The position numbers and the translations under genes were made by a program. Positions 1-11,165 of a stretch of DNA of 64,000 bases are shown here, piece after piece (position 1 is the first letter of the stretch; each line of letters opens with the position of its first letter). Below the pieces are notes generated by a model. It was not told where the DNA came from, searched no databases, and saw only the letters and a list, made by a program, of their open reading frames with translations. The DNA comes from Salticus scenicus (taxonomy: Eukaryota > Arthropoda > Arachnida > Araneae > Salticidae). Location of the stretch: positions 2,834,631 to 2,898,630 of the forward strand of contig OZ005648.1 of the NCBI GenBank assembly GCA_963930645.1, in the 5' to 3' direction.

Positions 1-2480
1 TTTATCTTCAGTAAAATTCACGTTCGCTGTGAACTCTTTATCGGCTGGTTTTCAAAATATGGCAGAAATTAGGTTTTCCCGGAAATGCATGCAATGATAT
101 TGCTGACTGTTTCAATTAAGGGCTTTTTTTAAAGAATCATCTCAGATAAATTTACATTATTCTCATCTCAGACAAATTAGAGTTCATTCCTTTGTTAACC
201 CTTTTTCCACAATGAAAACTATGGTTAAAACTTGCTCTGAAACTGCTCGATAGATTATGATAAATATTTAAGGTTTGGGATTTTTGAGATGAAAATTCAA
301 ACCAAATTTTCTCATCTTTTAGAAAGCTAAAATTTTTAGTTAATAAGATATCCTGTTAAAAGTATGGGAAAAAATTGGGTTTACTCTGAAATGGATATAT
401 ATATATATACATACATATATGTATAAAACCATAGGGATAAAGGTTTTTTTTTTTTTTTTTTTTTTTATGAAACATAACCCTTACGCCGTCCGCTGCAATA
501 TATGGCAAAAACCTAGTTTTCTTAGAAATGGATCTAACGATTTTAATAGAAATAAGTTTAAGTGTTCCTGAGATGATAAACTCATCTGATTTATTCTCAT
601 TGTGAAGAAAATAAGCGTTATTTTTATTTTTTTAGACGACAGACCCATCTGAATTAAATTCATCCTAAAAACTCAAAAACAAGTTTTTTTTTTTTTTTTT
701 TTTTTTGAGACGACAAAATTATCTGACTTAAATTTATCGTCCAGAAAATTAACATTACATGACAGAAATTCGGTTTGCACAGAAATGGATGTAAGAATAT
801 AGATAAAAACTCAGATTTAAGGGTTTTATGAGAAGACAAATCCACTTGATTCATCTTCATCTTCAGAAAAACTGGTATTCACTGTTAACATTTACTCCGC
901 CCGTTGTAAAGAAGAGCAGAAACTTCGCAAATAGCTGTAATTATTTGAATAAAAATTTATAATTAAGTATTTTTTAGATGATAAATTCGTCTAAATTAGT
1001 CTCATCTTCGCAAAAAATAGCTTTCATTGTTAATCCTTCTCCGTCTATTGCAAAATATGGCAGAAACTTGATTTCTTCGGAAAGGAATCGAATGGTTTTG
1101 ATTAAACCATAGGGTTGAGCATTTTTCTTTTTGAAATGGCAAACCTATATGACTTATCTTCAGGGAAATTGACATTCACTGTCAACTCTGACACCGCACG
1201 TTGCAAACTATGGCAGAAATTTGGTTTTCTCGGAAATAAATCTAGTGATTTTGATAAAACTTATTTATTTATTTATTTATTTATTTTTTTGCGAAAGTTA
1301 TACAACTTATCCTCTTCTTCACTGAGAAAAAAAAATTACTGTTTTCATCTAGAATGAATAAATGGTCATTTTCTAAATCCTTAAACTAGATATATAGATT
1401 TCCGAGCTATGCGCATGAGGCACGCCAATAAACTGAATAGATGAAATGGTCGAGAATTTCTAGTCTACACATTTCTAGGTGGTAAAACAATGTTCTGAAT
1501 ATTCTGAATCTTTTGTGTTACGAGAAATTCTCGCTTAATTTTCTAGAATTGGGTCATAAACCAAGATTATAGCTGCTGAAACCCGCCTCTTGTATTATCA
1601 TTTATTTGGAGATATTTTCAAATAGGTTCTCTATAGTATAGGCAAAGGCTCAAGAATTCTAATAGAGGTCTCTAGAATTCGCTTTCGAAGGGGACAAGAA
1701 ATTTATAATGATGACATGGAACTATTTTTCTAGAGCCACAATTTAGATTCTAGATGCCAGTTATAGAATTTTTTCTCAGTGTATTGGCGTGCCTTATACT
1801 GATAGCTCGAAAATCTATATTTCTAGTTTAGAGATTTAGAAAAGCACCACCTATTCGTTCTAGATGAAAGCGGTATATATTTTTTTCTCAGTGTTCAGGG
1901 AGATTAGTTTTTAATGCTAACTCTCGATATCACAAAGATTCGGTTTCTTATAAACCACATGAATGATATTAGATTTAGGGTTTTGTGAGTTTACAATTCA
2001 ATCTGAATTGCCCTCCTTTTCAGATCAGTTAACGTTCAGCGCTAACCTGCGCTTTGCCCACGGAAAAATGTCGTTTTCTTCGAAAGTACTCGAAGGATTT
2101 TGATAATCCACACTCCACCTGGAACGAATGATTGGAATGAATTTGAAGAAAAGAAAGGTTTGAAGGTTTATTTGAGGTGTAAAACCAATTTGATTTGTTT
2201 TCTTAAGGTAAATTAGCCGTTTCTGGTAACCTGTGCTTCGCCTTGAAGAAAATTATGTCGAAATCTGGTTTTCTATGAATCTGGTTTGTCTGAACGATTT
2301 TCATTAAAAAAAAAAAAAAAAAAAATCATAGATAGAGATATGAGATGATAATTCGCTTTAAATTTCGCTATCTCCAGGAAAATTAGCTTTCAACGTTAAC
2401 CTGTGTACCAGGCAAATAAGAAATACATTTTCAAAAACAAATCTGCGTGTAAACACTACGAATGGTTTTTACAATGAGAC
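1..2480 (+). repeat. Degenerate tandem array, about 150-200 bp period
   Basis: The phrases 'CTCATCTTCA', 'TTCACTGTTAAC', 'CTCCGCCCGTTGC', 'ATGGCAGAAA', 'GGTTTTCTCGGAAATG' and 'GATTTTGATAAAA' recur in the same order and orientation about ten times (for example GGCAGAAA-like sites near 61, 505, 765, 913, 1062, 1214 and 2265). Units are heavily diverged and differ in length. Several contain poly-T runs. No unit holds a sustained reading frame. The array runs off the left edge and is interrupted by an inverted-repeat element at 1320-1893. Confidence 0.7.
1320..1893. mobile_element. Fold-back TIR element in the tandem array
   Basis: The outer ends are inverted copies, CACTGAGAAAAAAA on the left and TTTTTTCTCAGTG on the right. 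The match extends inward well over 100 bp: 'TTTTCATCTAGAATGAATA', 'AAACTAGATATATAGATTT', 'CGAGCTAT' and 'GGCACGCCAATA' on the left have reverse complements at about 1775-1870. The flanking array resumes immediately on both sides. The interior has many TTCTAGAA motifs and no coding frame. It looks like a MITE-type non-autonomous DNA transposon; superfamily not assigned. Confidence 0.7.
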
Positions 2481-2839
2481 CGAATGATCATCTAGGTACT
2501 TTGGACAAAAAGGAAAATGGATAGTGATTTTCGTTTGGATATAATTTTTATTTAAATTTTTACTAGCAGGCATCGCCCGCTTCGCTGGGCACTATATTTA
2601 AAGGATTTCTTTTTAATTGAATAATTGAAACGTTTACATAAATATTTTCGATTGATGACTATTTTCTTCCAAGTTTTAGTATGGGATCTTCTTGACAATA
2701 TCAAACATTTTTTGAACTTTTCGAATCTGTGCAACAAAACTACTATTAAAACGAATATTCTCGAAAACAGTCAAATAGAAACGTTAATTCTTCGAATATT
2801 CTGGAAACAGTTGAAGCTGTTACTCGTACAGTAAAAGTA

Positions 2840-3255
2840 ACTATTCAATGAATGGTCGAATCAGAGAACGCACGTAAGTCGTCTTCGCAGCAATCACTAT
2901 TACGCACGTATATACGCTTCACGCACATGAAAAAAAAATCGCTGGACAGTCTTACATCGCTGAGCATGAATCTCAGAACACACGAAACTCGATTCCGCGG
3001 CAGTCACTATCACTCATGTTAAAACCAAAAAACATCACTGGGGTGTCCAGTGATGTTTTTTGGTACCTCGCTGTGCATGAATCTGAAAACGCACGTAACT
3101 TGGTTTCGCCGCAATCACTATCACGCATGCTAAAACCAAAAAAATACATCACTGGACACCCCCTACCTCTCTGTACATGAATCTGAAAACGCACGAAACT
3201 CGGTTTCGCGGTAATCACTATCACGCATGTTAAAACCAAAAATACATCACTGGAC
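2840..3255 (+). repeat. Tandem units of about 100-115 bp in family V
   Basis: Units carry 'CAATCACTATCACGCA', 'ACATCACTGGACA' and 'TGCATGAATCTGAAAACGC'. They are recognisably the same unit type as the arrays in the palindromic element at 14363-15509, where the matching phrases are 'CGCACGTCTGTACGC', 'AAATCACTGGATACCC' and 'TGCATGAATCTGAAAC'. Confidence 0.65.
3024..3064. repeat. Perfect 18-bp stem inverted repeat
   Basis: The left arm ACCAAAAAACATCACTGG (3024-3041) and right arm CCAGTGATGTTTTTTGGT (3047-3064) are exact reverse complements separated by GGTGT. It lies at a junction between tandem units, as if one unit end was duplicated in inverted orientation. Confidence 0.85.
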
Positions 3256-3264
3256 ACTCCTACC

Positions 3265-3545
3265 TCAAATCAATGAAAATGAAATAAACCAATCAAATAT
3301 CTCGTAATTCCTCAAAACGTAGCTCTAGTTCAACGTAAAATATACTCAAATCAATGAAAATCAAATAAACCAATCAAATCTCTCGTAATTCTTCATAACG
3401 TAGCTCTAGTTCAACGTAAAATACACTCAAATCAATGAAAATCAAATAAACCAATAAAATCTCTCGTAATTCCTCATAAAATAGCTGTAGTTCAATGCAA
3501 AATACACTCAAATCAATGAAAATCAAATAAACCAATCAAATCTCT
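3265..3545 (+). repeat. 81-bp tandem repeat, about 3.5 copies
   Basis: 'TCAAATCAATGAAAAT' starts at 3265, 3346, 3427 and 3508, an exact 81-bp spacing. Each unit continues with 'AATAAACCAATCAAATCTC', 'TCGTAATTCCTCA' and 'TAGTTCAACGTAAAA'. The same unit occurs about 2.4 times in the second family V copy at about 52607-52795. Confidence 0.9.
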
Positions 3546-3775
3546 CCTAAGATTCTCCATTCTGCGTCATTATAGAAATGGGAAGTTTTATTTTCATATT
3601 TTTATTAATTGAAAGAAAACTAATCAAAAATTCGAAAATCTGACTTCGATGTGCACAGTGACCCTTCGGAGGGCACCTTTGTATTAAATCACGTGACTGT
3701 CCGAGCTACCGTTTTTGAGAACAGTGAAATATACATATATATATACAAATATTGCTCACTTAATAGTATAAGATT

Positions 3776-5234
3776 TAAATATTTATTTATTTTCTTTCAT
3801 TTAATAGAAAACTATACTTAGTATTTTCTTATAAATTACATGAAACAATTTTTTTTCTTTAAACTCTTTTGAATTTTTGCATAATGTATTCTTACATTAT
3901 TAAGGAGATGGAAGTTTTCGAAATAGGTTAGCGAAATTGGAATAGTTTTCTACTTTCAAAATGTGTATAGTCTTTTAATGTTCTAAAAAATATTGTAGTC
4001 TTAAACAGTCTAAAGATGTTTTTAAATTCTTTTATATTTTCAAAGAAAATGTAAAATTTTCTTCGTTTCTTTTATGTCTTTTTAATTTTATATTATTTCA
4101 TAATATTTTTATTTGAGTAATTTATTCACAAAATAAATTACTGATGAAGACTTCGATAAAGTATCAAGCTTTAACAACTTGCGCGGATTTTATGAAAATT
4201 TTTTTGTTTCATATTTTTGTTTTTGTTATTATTTAACTGTATTAATTCATTGTCTTAGCTGAAAGAGCTGAATTTTAAGTTATTTTTTAAGTAATTTATT
4301 AAAAATTTCGAGCAATTTATCAACAAAATAAATTATTGAAATAATGTATATCGACGAAAAACAGGGGAATTGAAATTTCTTAACATAAAATTAAAGTCTT
4401 GATCATTTTTATTAATGTTCTTTTATAGTATTTTTTTTTTAATATTTGTTGTTATCTAACTAATTTCTTTGGTGGGGATTTCATTTTCGTTCTGTGGAAA
4501 CCAACATTATGAACATGATATGGTTATTTATATGCTGTTCCTAAACAAAGAAGTATTAGTATATATATACGAAATTTTTTTAAAACGAATATGTGTATGA
4601 TAATTAAAGATAATTATAATAAAATGTATGGCTTTAAACCTTTTGGATAACTACCTTGACTGTAGGATTTCTTTAATAATCTTTTTTTCCCTTTCATACG
4701 TTCGCGCAATTAAAAAAATTCGCATTTTATGCAATAATGATTGTGATTTAAAAATAGCTCTTAAAATCCTTGCAAATTAACTGTTTCGTGTTAACTTTTA
4801 ACCGAATGTTTCAGTGTTTTCCACTTTCGATTTGTTCTATTTCAGATCTGTTAGATTTCTATTCTTTTAAAGGTGGTTTTCTGTTTGGTGAGAAGTTGGG
4901 GGCTATGGATAGTTATTACCTAATTGCTACTATCCTTTCAGAAACTGCTCTTTAACCCCTACACGGAAGGACCTCCCTGATGAAGACTTCTGTGTTTTGG
5001 GGGTTTTATTTCATTTCATTTGTTAAATTATTCATATATTCAAGTTTTACAGTTCCTTTTGCAGCAATTTTGCGCATTGGTTTGTAAATCTTCTGTTGGT
5101 TTTTCTAATCTTTAAACTTTTATTTTAATTTCATATAAATAAATATTTGTTCTGAAAGTTTCTTATATATATATATACATATATTAGCATGCATACCGTT
5201 TAGCTAAAGCACTATTAAAAAAAAAGTGCTGTAC
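3776..5234. other. AT-rich intergenic DNA with possible retroelement tails
   Basis: No supported gene. Two short phrases, 'CTGATGAAGACTTC' at about 4142 and again at about 4979, resemble the sequence that follows the stop codon in the Penelope-like insertion at 18890-19450 ('CTGATGAGGAGCC'). They may be very old tails of similar elements. A 61-codon open frame at 4770-4955 has no recognisable domain. Confidence 0.4.
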
Positions 5235-5775
5235 AAAATGGAAAACATTCGCTGTTGATCAGTGGTTGGTGATGTCAGTCATCACGTCATACACAGTCAT
5301 TATTGTCATCAACTTCAAGGAGTAGGCAGGGTGCCTGTTTCGGCTTCATTGGTCAACCCACCGCTGTCTAGGACCTCCTCGGTCTCTTCTGTTTTTCGGG
5401 GTGTAGTCAAAGGCAGCTCTTAGGTTAATCTTGTTACTGGCATGTGGTGTACATGGTCTTTCCATTTAATACGATATTCTTGTACTCTATGACATAAGTT
5501 GAATATCTTCAAATTATTACTGATGTCTTCATTTCGGATCTTGTCGGTGATTGTACAGCCCTATATTGATCTTAGCTCTCATTTCTGTGCTGGAATTCTG
5601 CTCAGATCCTGGCTCCTCAAAGTCCACGTCTCTGAGCCGTAGAGCAAGACCGGAGTAGCCATGACTTTATAAAGCTTAAGTTAAGTTTCTTTTTGTGTTA
5701 TCTTCTTGAGGGTTTTAGTCAAGGTTCTGCAGATGTGTTGGAATTTGCAATTTCTTTTGTATAGATTATTGTTTA
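5235..5775 (-). pseudogene. Degenerate RTE-type LINE, C-terminal end of reverse transcriptase ORF
   Basis: Read on the minus strand, the region translates in patches to the familiar C-terminal end of RTE-like non-LTR retrotransposon polyproteins: 'LYKVMATPVLLYGSETWTL', then 'TDKIRNEDISNNLKIFNL', 'VQEYRIKWKDHVHHMP' and a proline/arginine-rich end containing 'EAETGTLPTP'. At least two in-frame stops or shifts break the frame, so it is a dead 5'-truncated copy. In an intact element this segment lies downstream of the catalytic palm and thumb. No endonuclease or palm motifs are present. Its local GC content is higher than that of the flanks. Confidence 0.8.
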
Positions 5776-8168
5776 TATTAGAACGTAAAGCTGTGTAGAA
5801 GATTGTCTGCTCGCAAACGTGCACACGCATAGAAATGTATTTCAATATATAATATACATATTTTTATTTATGTGTAAATACATATACGTATATGTGTAAA
5901 TACATGTACTACATACTGATATACACATTTTAATGTATATATGTATACACATATGCTTACTTACATGCAAGATATAGACATATGTATAAACATATTGCAT
6001 GTACAATTTACATAAGCACAGATGATAACCAAGATTCTACGTAGATCGTAGAAATTCTTCTTCTTCTACTTTTTTTTTTTTTTTTCAGTTCATTTTCGCA
6101 CAATTTTTTCCCAGTAAAATCTTTGGAGATCAAATTTATTTACTCCTTAAAAAATAATAGCAGGGGTACTTTTTATAAGATATTTATGAAAAATTATTTT
6201 ACTTATCCTTTTTATTTTCCTGTTTCTCTTTTTATACATTCATAGAATATCTAAAAAAAAAAAATCTGCTCTTTTTGGTATTTGCTTGCTCAAAGTAAAC
6301 AATGTCGTGATTTTTATGAGGATCTTATTTCATGTTTTCACTTTACCTACATCTTCCACAAAAATACTGATATTGCTCGCACAATGTTTTTTAGATCAAT
6401 TCTTTTTTCCATTTCGTCAATGCAATAAAATAAATGTACTAGAAATTGTTTTTTAACATCAAATTTAAAATTAATGTTTAAAAAATGTTTTATTAGAAAT
6501 ACGTAGCTATGACATGTTAAACTTTCTTCTTGTAAATTTTCTTCTTCTTCTTCTTTTTTTTTTTTTTTTTTTACTTCTATTAGCCGACTACCGTAGGTAA
6601 TGAAAGTATTGTACTCGGTCAAAAAATTCGATATCAAGTTCTCACCTGATTTACACGTTTTAAGGTCTCCTGAGCCCAAAAAAGTAGTTTTTGGCTATCG
6701 TTCAGTGTGTGTGTATTTATGTGTGTATGTATGTGTGGAATCGTCTGGCTACCATATCTCCGAAACTAATAACGATAGAACTACGAAACTTCAGAATTGA
6801 GACAGGTCTGGTGTTTTCTAAATTTTGATGAACATTGGAAAACCGGAAGTAAGACCGTAAGTCCATATCTCAAAAGTGGCTCTAACAATATAAACAGTCT
6901 ATTAGATGTCCTTTCGAATGACATAGTTGGTTAGTTCAGAAAAATTGATAGGTGCCCTGTATAAGTAGCTTAATTTCATGTCTCGTAAGTGCGTTCCTTT
7001 AAAGATGGCTGTATACGTATTTTTTTCGAGCTTGCCAAAATTAACTCCCTTTAAATATCCTTTTCTATGTAATTATTGTTTTCCGGTCAATAATTGAGTA
7101 TCCCAAATTTTGGTAAAAGTCGGTATTTCAAAAGCGGCTCTAACGATTTTATTGAAAATTGTTCCTACTTTAGATATAATTTCTCATGTATTATGTGGTT
7201 ATTACAGTAAAATTATCAGTTATCCTACTTAGGTAGGTCAGTTTTAGATCTCGGAAATTGATGTATCAAAAAATAACTCTGCCAATTATTTTTTTCTTAT
7301 TTTTTAACTCGCTATGACAATCGGTTTTACATGTGTTTTACATATCAGTATATGTGTGTTTTACGAGTATAAGCTTTCTCTTACAGGAAACGTTTTATAT
7401 ATCTACTTTTGTTAGGCCAATTTTATCTCTTCTGATCACATTATCCCCGAAAAAGTACACAAAATGCGTGTAATGGCGGGTATTGAAAGTCGTGTGGTTG
7501 TTTCATACCAGATATTTTATTTAAATAATGATTGAATTATAGTATATTTCCTCTAATTTATATATTATATTAATATATTGTCTTTGATTTTAGTCCTTTT
7601 TATATTAATATACCCTAATAAAAATCTATTTTTTTTTTTATAATTTTTTCCCCTTTTTAATATTGAAAAGTTTAAATTTCACATTTTCTTTTCGAGAACT
7701 CTTTCAATAAGTAACTATAGACTCAATTATTTATAAAGAATGCTTTACCATTTAAACGAAAATACAATTTTCCTTGCCCCTGGAATTTTTTTTTAAAGGT
7801 AAGAGAGTTCTTTTCTTTAAAAGTTTCTCCCTCACTATTATTAGAAGTTTTTAAATCTTAGTTACCTTCGGGCTTTTCATTGTCATTTCCTATCGAACAA
7901 CTTAGTTTTTAATCAGATGTAAAATAAAAATATATTCTTCTTTTAAATAATTTACGAAGCTTTAGGTTACTAAGATACCACTAATATTTTTGAATAAATA
8001 TTTTCGCCCCAGGTTTTTCTTCATTGAATTCACATTTCGTGGTATAAATACATAAATATTTTCATAAAATAAATTTAAAAAAAGTAAAAATAAATTGATT
8101 TTTTAATAGTATAATATTATTAGTTATTGGTAATAATTAAAATAGATTGCTTTTCATTATAATATTTT
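5776..8168. repeat. Ancient duplicated block X, copy 1
   Basis: Non-coding DNA similar in order to 31640-32690 and 49000-50300. Diagnostic shared phrases include 'GATAACCAAGAT', 'GTAAACAATG', 'GAGAACTCTTTCA', 'TAAGTAACTAT', 'CACTATTATTAGAAG' and 'CGAACAACTTAG'. The block is split by element I-1 (6573-7512) and abuts element II-1. Divergence is high and indels are many, indicating an old duplication. No exon was identified. Confidence 0.6.
6573..7512 (-). mobile_element. Hairpin-end element family I, copy 1
   Basis: The 3' end, on the left here, is a hairpin at 6573-6607: ACTTCTATTAG / GTAATGAAAGT with a loop like CCGACTACCGTAG. The conserved end module follows ('GTATTGTACTCGGTCAAAAA', 'TTTACACGTTTTAAGGTC'), then a GTGT/GTAT microsatellite and 'CATATCTCCGAAAC'. 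The body consists of reiterated 'GGCTCTAACGATTTT'-type modules. The 5' end at 7512 is the complement of TCTGGTATGAAAC, with one hairpin arm (TATTGAAAGT) nearby. The structure suggests a non-autonomous rolling-circle (Helentron/HINE-like) element; this is inference. It inserted beside a poly-T run. Confidence 0.7.
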
Positions 8169-9462
8169 AGTTACCCATCATACTATAGGTATGGGGAACA
8201 TAGGTAATCGTGAAAATTTTCGACCTCGGTTTTTTGACTTTTTTACACGTTTTCAGGTGTGAGGTACCTAAAAATGACAAAATTTGTATGGTGTCTGTCT
8301 GTAGGGTGTCTGTTAGTCCGTTAGTAAGTTAGTTTGTTAGTCTGTTTACACGATATCTCCCGAACAAATGATCGCAGAGAGGTCAGACCAGTTTTAAAAT
8401 ATTACTTTCGATACTGGCAAGAACCCTATTCATTTGCAACATTCGAATTAAAAAACTTCGAAAGTTATTAGAAATTTACGATTTTCTTAACATGGGAGAA
8501 TAGGACAAAATTTCACTTAAACGTGCATTAAATGGAAACTTTTTACTGTAAAAATGTCAGAGTAGTTTTAAAATATCAGTTTTGATGTCGGAATGAACAT
8601 CGGTAGCTATAAATATGCTACTTTGAAAATTTCGCAAGTTATTGGAAATTTACGAATTTCTTAACATGGCAGTATAGAGCAAAATTTCACATAAACGTCA
8701 ATTTTGAGAGATATTTTCATCGTAAAGATGTCAGACTGCTTTTGAAATATTATTTAGAACACTGGCATGAATATTAATGACTATGAATTTTCCAATATAA
8801 ACATTTCGTAAGTTATTGGAAAAATACGAATTTCTTAACATGGTAGAATAGAGCAAAATTTCACATAAACGTCCATCTTGAGGGATATTTTCATCGTAAA
8901 GATGTCAAACCACTTTCGAAATATTATTGAGGATACTAGCATGAATATCATAGACTATGATTTTTCCAATTTAAAAAATTCGTAAGTTATTTGGAATTTT
9001 TAAAATGTCAGAATAAGGCAAAATTGAGCATAAACTTCCATTTCGAGGATCATGAATACAACTTCAAAATTACATTTATGATATTTGTTTGAACATGATT
9101 GACTACATATATTCTAATAGGAAAATTTCGTAAATTATTCGTAATTTACGATTTTATCAACATAGTGAAATTGTAATTTTTTCATATAAATCTGAATTTT
9201 GAGGATTATTGCATTGGAAACAGTAGCATGAAAACTAAACAACGGAATCGACCCTGACAAAATAAATTAATAGATTAGAATAAGATCAATATATCGAAGT
9301 GCACGGTGGATAGCCTATTAGGCGGGGATTTCATTCTGTCACTGTATCAAGCTTTGGTCAAATTCATTTCTTTTAACATGATTATAATATGTCTCGCACT
9401 AGAAATTTACGAGATCATAAATATGATGGGGAACTGAGCAGAGTCCACCTATGCCAACTAGT
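8169..9462 (-). mobile_element. Hairpin-end element family II, copy 1
   Basis: Nearly full-length inverse copy of 38196-39494. The 3' hairpin is at 8169-8200 (AGTTACCCAT / GTATGGGGAACA). The end module follows ('GGTAATCGTGAAAATTTTCG', 'TTTACACGTTTTCAGG'), then a GTCTGT microsatellite and 'CGATATCTCCCGAACAA'. The interior has about five diverged modules of roughly 180 bp, each with 'GTTATTGGAAATTTACGAA', 'TTCTTAACATGG', 'TTTCACATAAACGTC' and 'CATCGTAAAGATGTCAGAC'. The 5' end carries the matching arm ATGATGGGGAACT and finishes with the complement of ACTAGTTGGCATAGG. Confidence 0.8.
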
Positions 9463-10410
9463 TTTTAGTGCATATAATCCGTTCTCTACTTATAATGCTT
9501 TAATACAATAAAATATAGTTTCTTTCTTTTTTTTTTGTTTTTAATTGCATTTCAATCAATGTTGAACATTTAAAGGAAAAAAAAAAAAAAAGGACAATAA
9601 ATATGACCTTTTAAGGAAACTATTAATTGCCTACATACACTATCTACCAATAAGTATTAGTAACTTTCGAATTTAGACCTTTTGTCAAATATCTAGAAAA
9701 GTTCTTTAGGAATCATGTTGAAACTTTGGTAGTGTAAGGAACACGTTATACCTCATATATTTCAGCAAAAGTTGTGTCCTGAAGAGGAAAAGGGACCAGT
9801 AAAAAATTAAACGAAAATAAAAATGTTTTGGATTACCCTGTAAAAAGTAATACTTTAAATGCGTTTTGTCTGTAGCATATTATTATGAAGATTTTTCTCG
9901 TTATTTGTATAAATGTTTATGAGACTACCACATATATTCATCGAGATATAACAATCTTTAAAAAAAAATTACCAAAAAAAAAAAAAAAGTTTTAAAATTA
10001 TAACAGACTCAGTGCAAAGCCATTTTTAGGAAAATTGGCATACTACATTAGACACAGCATACTGAAATTAGAATGTAAAAATATTAAATATCTTGTGAAA
10101 TATGATAATTTTTAACTACGCATGCACTATTAAAAAAAAAAAAAATCATTTGCATAATTTAATAGCCAAAAGTATTGAGCAACTTATTTGAAAATCCCAA
10201 ACAAATATCGTGTAAATTCAAAAAGTTATGAGAGACAGAAAGAACAGAATTTCATTTCATCTCAAAAGTAAAAAAAAAAAGTAAAAGAAAGAAAGGTGAT
10301 AGGGGTTTATTTTATAGAATTTCATTTCATCTGAAAAAAAAAAGTAAAAAAATATACAGACACGACATTATTTCATTATTTAAAACATGAAAATCTGACA
10401 TTGACAAATT

Positions 10411-10617
10411 TTAATTTAGTGCCAGAGGCCTACTGCTAAACTTGTTAATATCGACAAATTCTTCTTTAGTTAATTCGTGACGATCTAAATTCCATGATAA
10501 AGTTTTCATTAAATCAAATCAATGTGTTTCAGCTGCAGATACTGTAACAAATAACGTTGGAAATCCAAACTGTCTTATAGCCGCAAAACAACGTTTTTTC
10601 TCTTTTTCCCAATGAGG
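10411..10617 (-). pseudogene. Helitron Rep/helicase-like N-terminal domain fragment
   Basis: On the minus strand the frame reads 'PHWEKEKKRCFAAIRQFG' followed by 'FPTLFVTVSAAETH', then TGA where a tryptophan codon is expected, then 'FDLMKTLSWNLDRHELTKEE'. The pattern of an aromatic residue, a basic region, LG.P..F.T.SAAE..W.DL and a short helix is typical of the Helitron helicase-like N-terminal region of arthropod Helitrons. The two-residue HUH motif and the PIF1 helicase are absent. One in-frame stop and loss of both flanks make it a captured or truncated relic. It sits inside the loop of a mariner-like fold-back and directly abuts a minisatellite. Confidence 0.7.
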
Positions 10618-10618
10618 G

Positions 10619-10880
10619 GGAGGTGTGCCTTGGGGGGGACTCATGTCAAAGGCGTGCCTTGGGGGGGGACTCATGTCAAAGTTGTACCTTGGGGGGACTC
10701 ATGTCAAAGTTGGGCCTTGGGGGGACTCATGTCAAAGTTGGGCCTGGGGGGGGACTCATGTCAAAGTTGGGCCTTGGGGGGACTCATGTCAAAGTTGTAC
10801 CTTGGGGGGGACTTATGTCAAAGTTGGGCCTGGGGGGGGACTCATGTCAAAGTTGTGCCTTGGGGGGACTTCATTCAATA
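10619..10880 (+). repeat. G-rich minisatellite, unit about 29 bp, about 9 copies
   Basis: The unit is 'ACTCATGTCAAAGTTG' plus 'TGCCTTGGGGGGG' with small G-run length changes. All three forward frames stay open through the array because the unit lacks stops, but the products are simple repeats and probably not proteins. It is related to the array at 22818-22936. Confidence 0.9.
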
Positions 10881-10896
10881 AATCCCCATTCAATAA

Positions 10897-11165
10897 ACCG
10901 ACTGAAATAGGCCCTTAGCACTATTAAGAGTGTATTATAAAAATTCGACAACGCTGTACCGACTGAAATAGGGGTACCTTGGGGGGGACTCATGTCAAAG
11001 TTGGGCCTGGGGGGGGACTCATGTCAAAGTTGTGCCTTGGGGGGGACTTGATTCAATAAATCCCCATTCAATAAACCAACTGAAATAGGCCTCTAGCACT
11101 AATTAAGAGTGACCTATAAAAATTCGACAACTGTACCGACTGAAATAGGCATCTAGCACTAAAAA
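10897..11165 (+). repeat. Duplicated cassette: 60-bp repeats plus minisatellite
   Basis: 'ACCGACTGAAATAGG' starts at 10897, 10958 and 11135, with a variant at 11075. The 60-bp unit continues with 'CTCTAGCACTAATTAAGAG' and 'TATAAAAATTCGACAAC'. Between the pairs, 10973-11052 holds about three more copies of the G-rich minisatellite followed by 'ATTCAATAAATCCCC'. The whole cassette therefore repeats at about 178 bp. It ends in poly-A and a GAA-rich purine tract (11160-11220). Confidence 0.8.

Larger units (their letters stand above)
2562..3775 (+). mobile_element. Dispersed element family V, copy 1
   Basis: The 5' end reads ACTAGCAGGC followed by 'GCCCGCTTCGCTGGGC'. The 3' end is '...GCTCACTTAATAGTATAAGATT'-like. 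The same 5' and 3' ends bound the copy at 52161-53025, and the 3' part recurs inverted at 23280-23495. Internal order: unique lead (2600-2835), tandem units of about 100 bp (2840-3255), an 81-bp tandem repeat (3265-3545), then a conserved 230-bp tail with 'CCCTTCGGAGGGCA' and 'GTCCGAGCTACCG'. No protein is encoded. Family unknown; a rolling-circle type is possible. Confidence 0.7.

Noticed and set aside
2973..3257. 94-codon minus-strand frame with repeated peptide
   Set aside because: It reflects the tandem units of family V; no start context, no conservation in copy 2.
2840..3545. CRISPR-like regular repeats
   Set aside because: Units are adjacent tandem repeats without unique spacers, in eukaryotic DNA.
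10612..10918. Three overlapping open frames of 89-97 codons rich in Gly, Cys, Lys
   Set aside because: They are the three frames of the G-rich minisatellite, which has no stop codons; the products are pure repeats.
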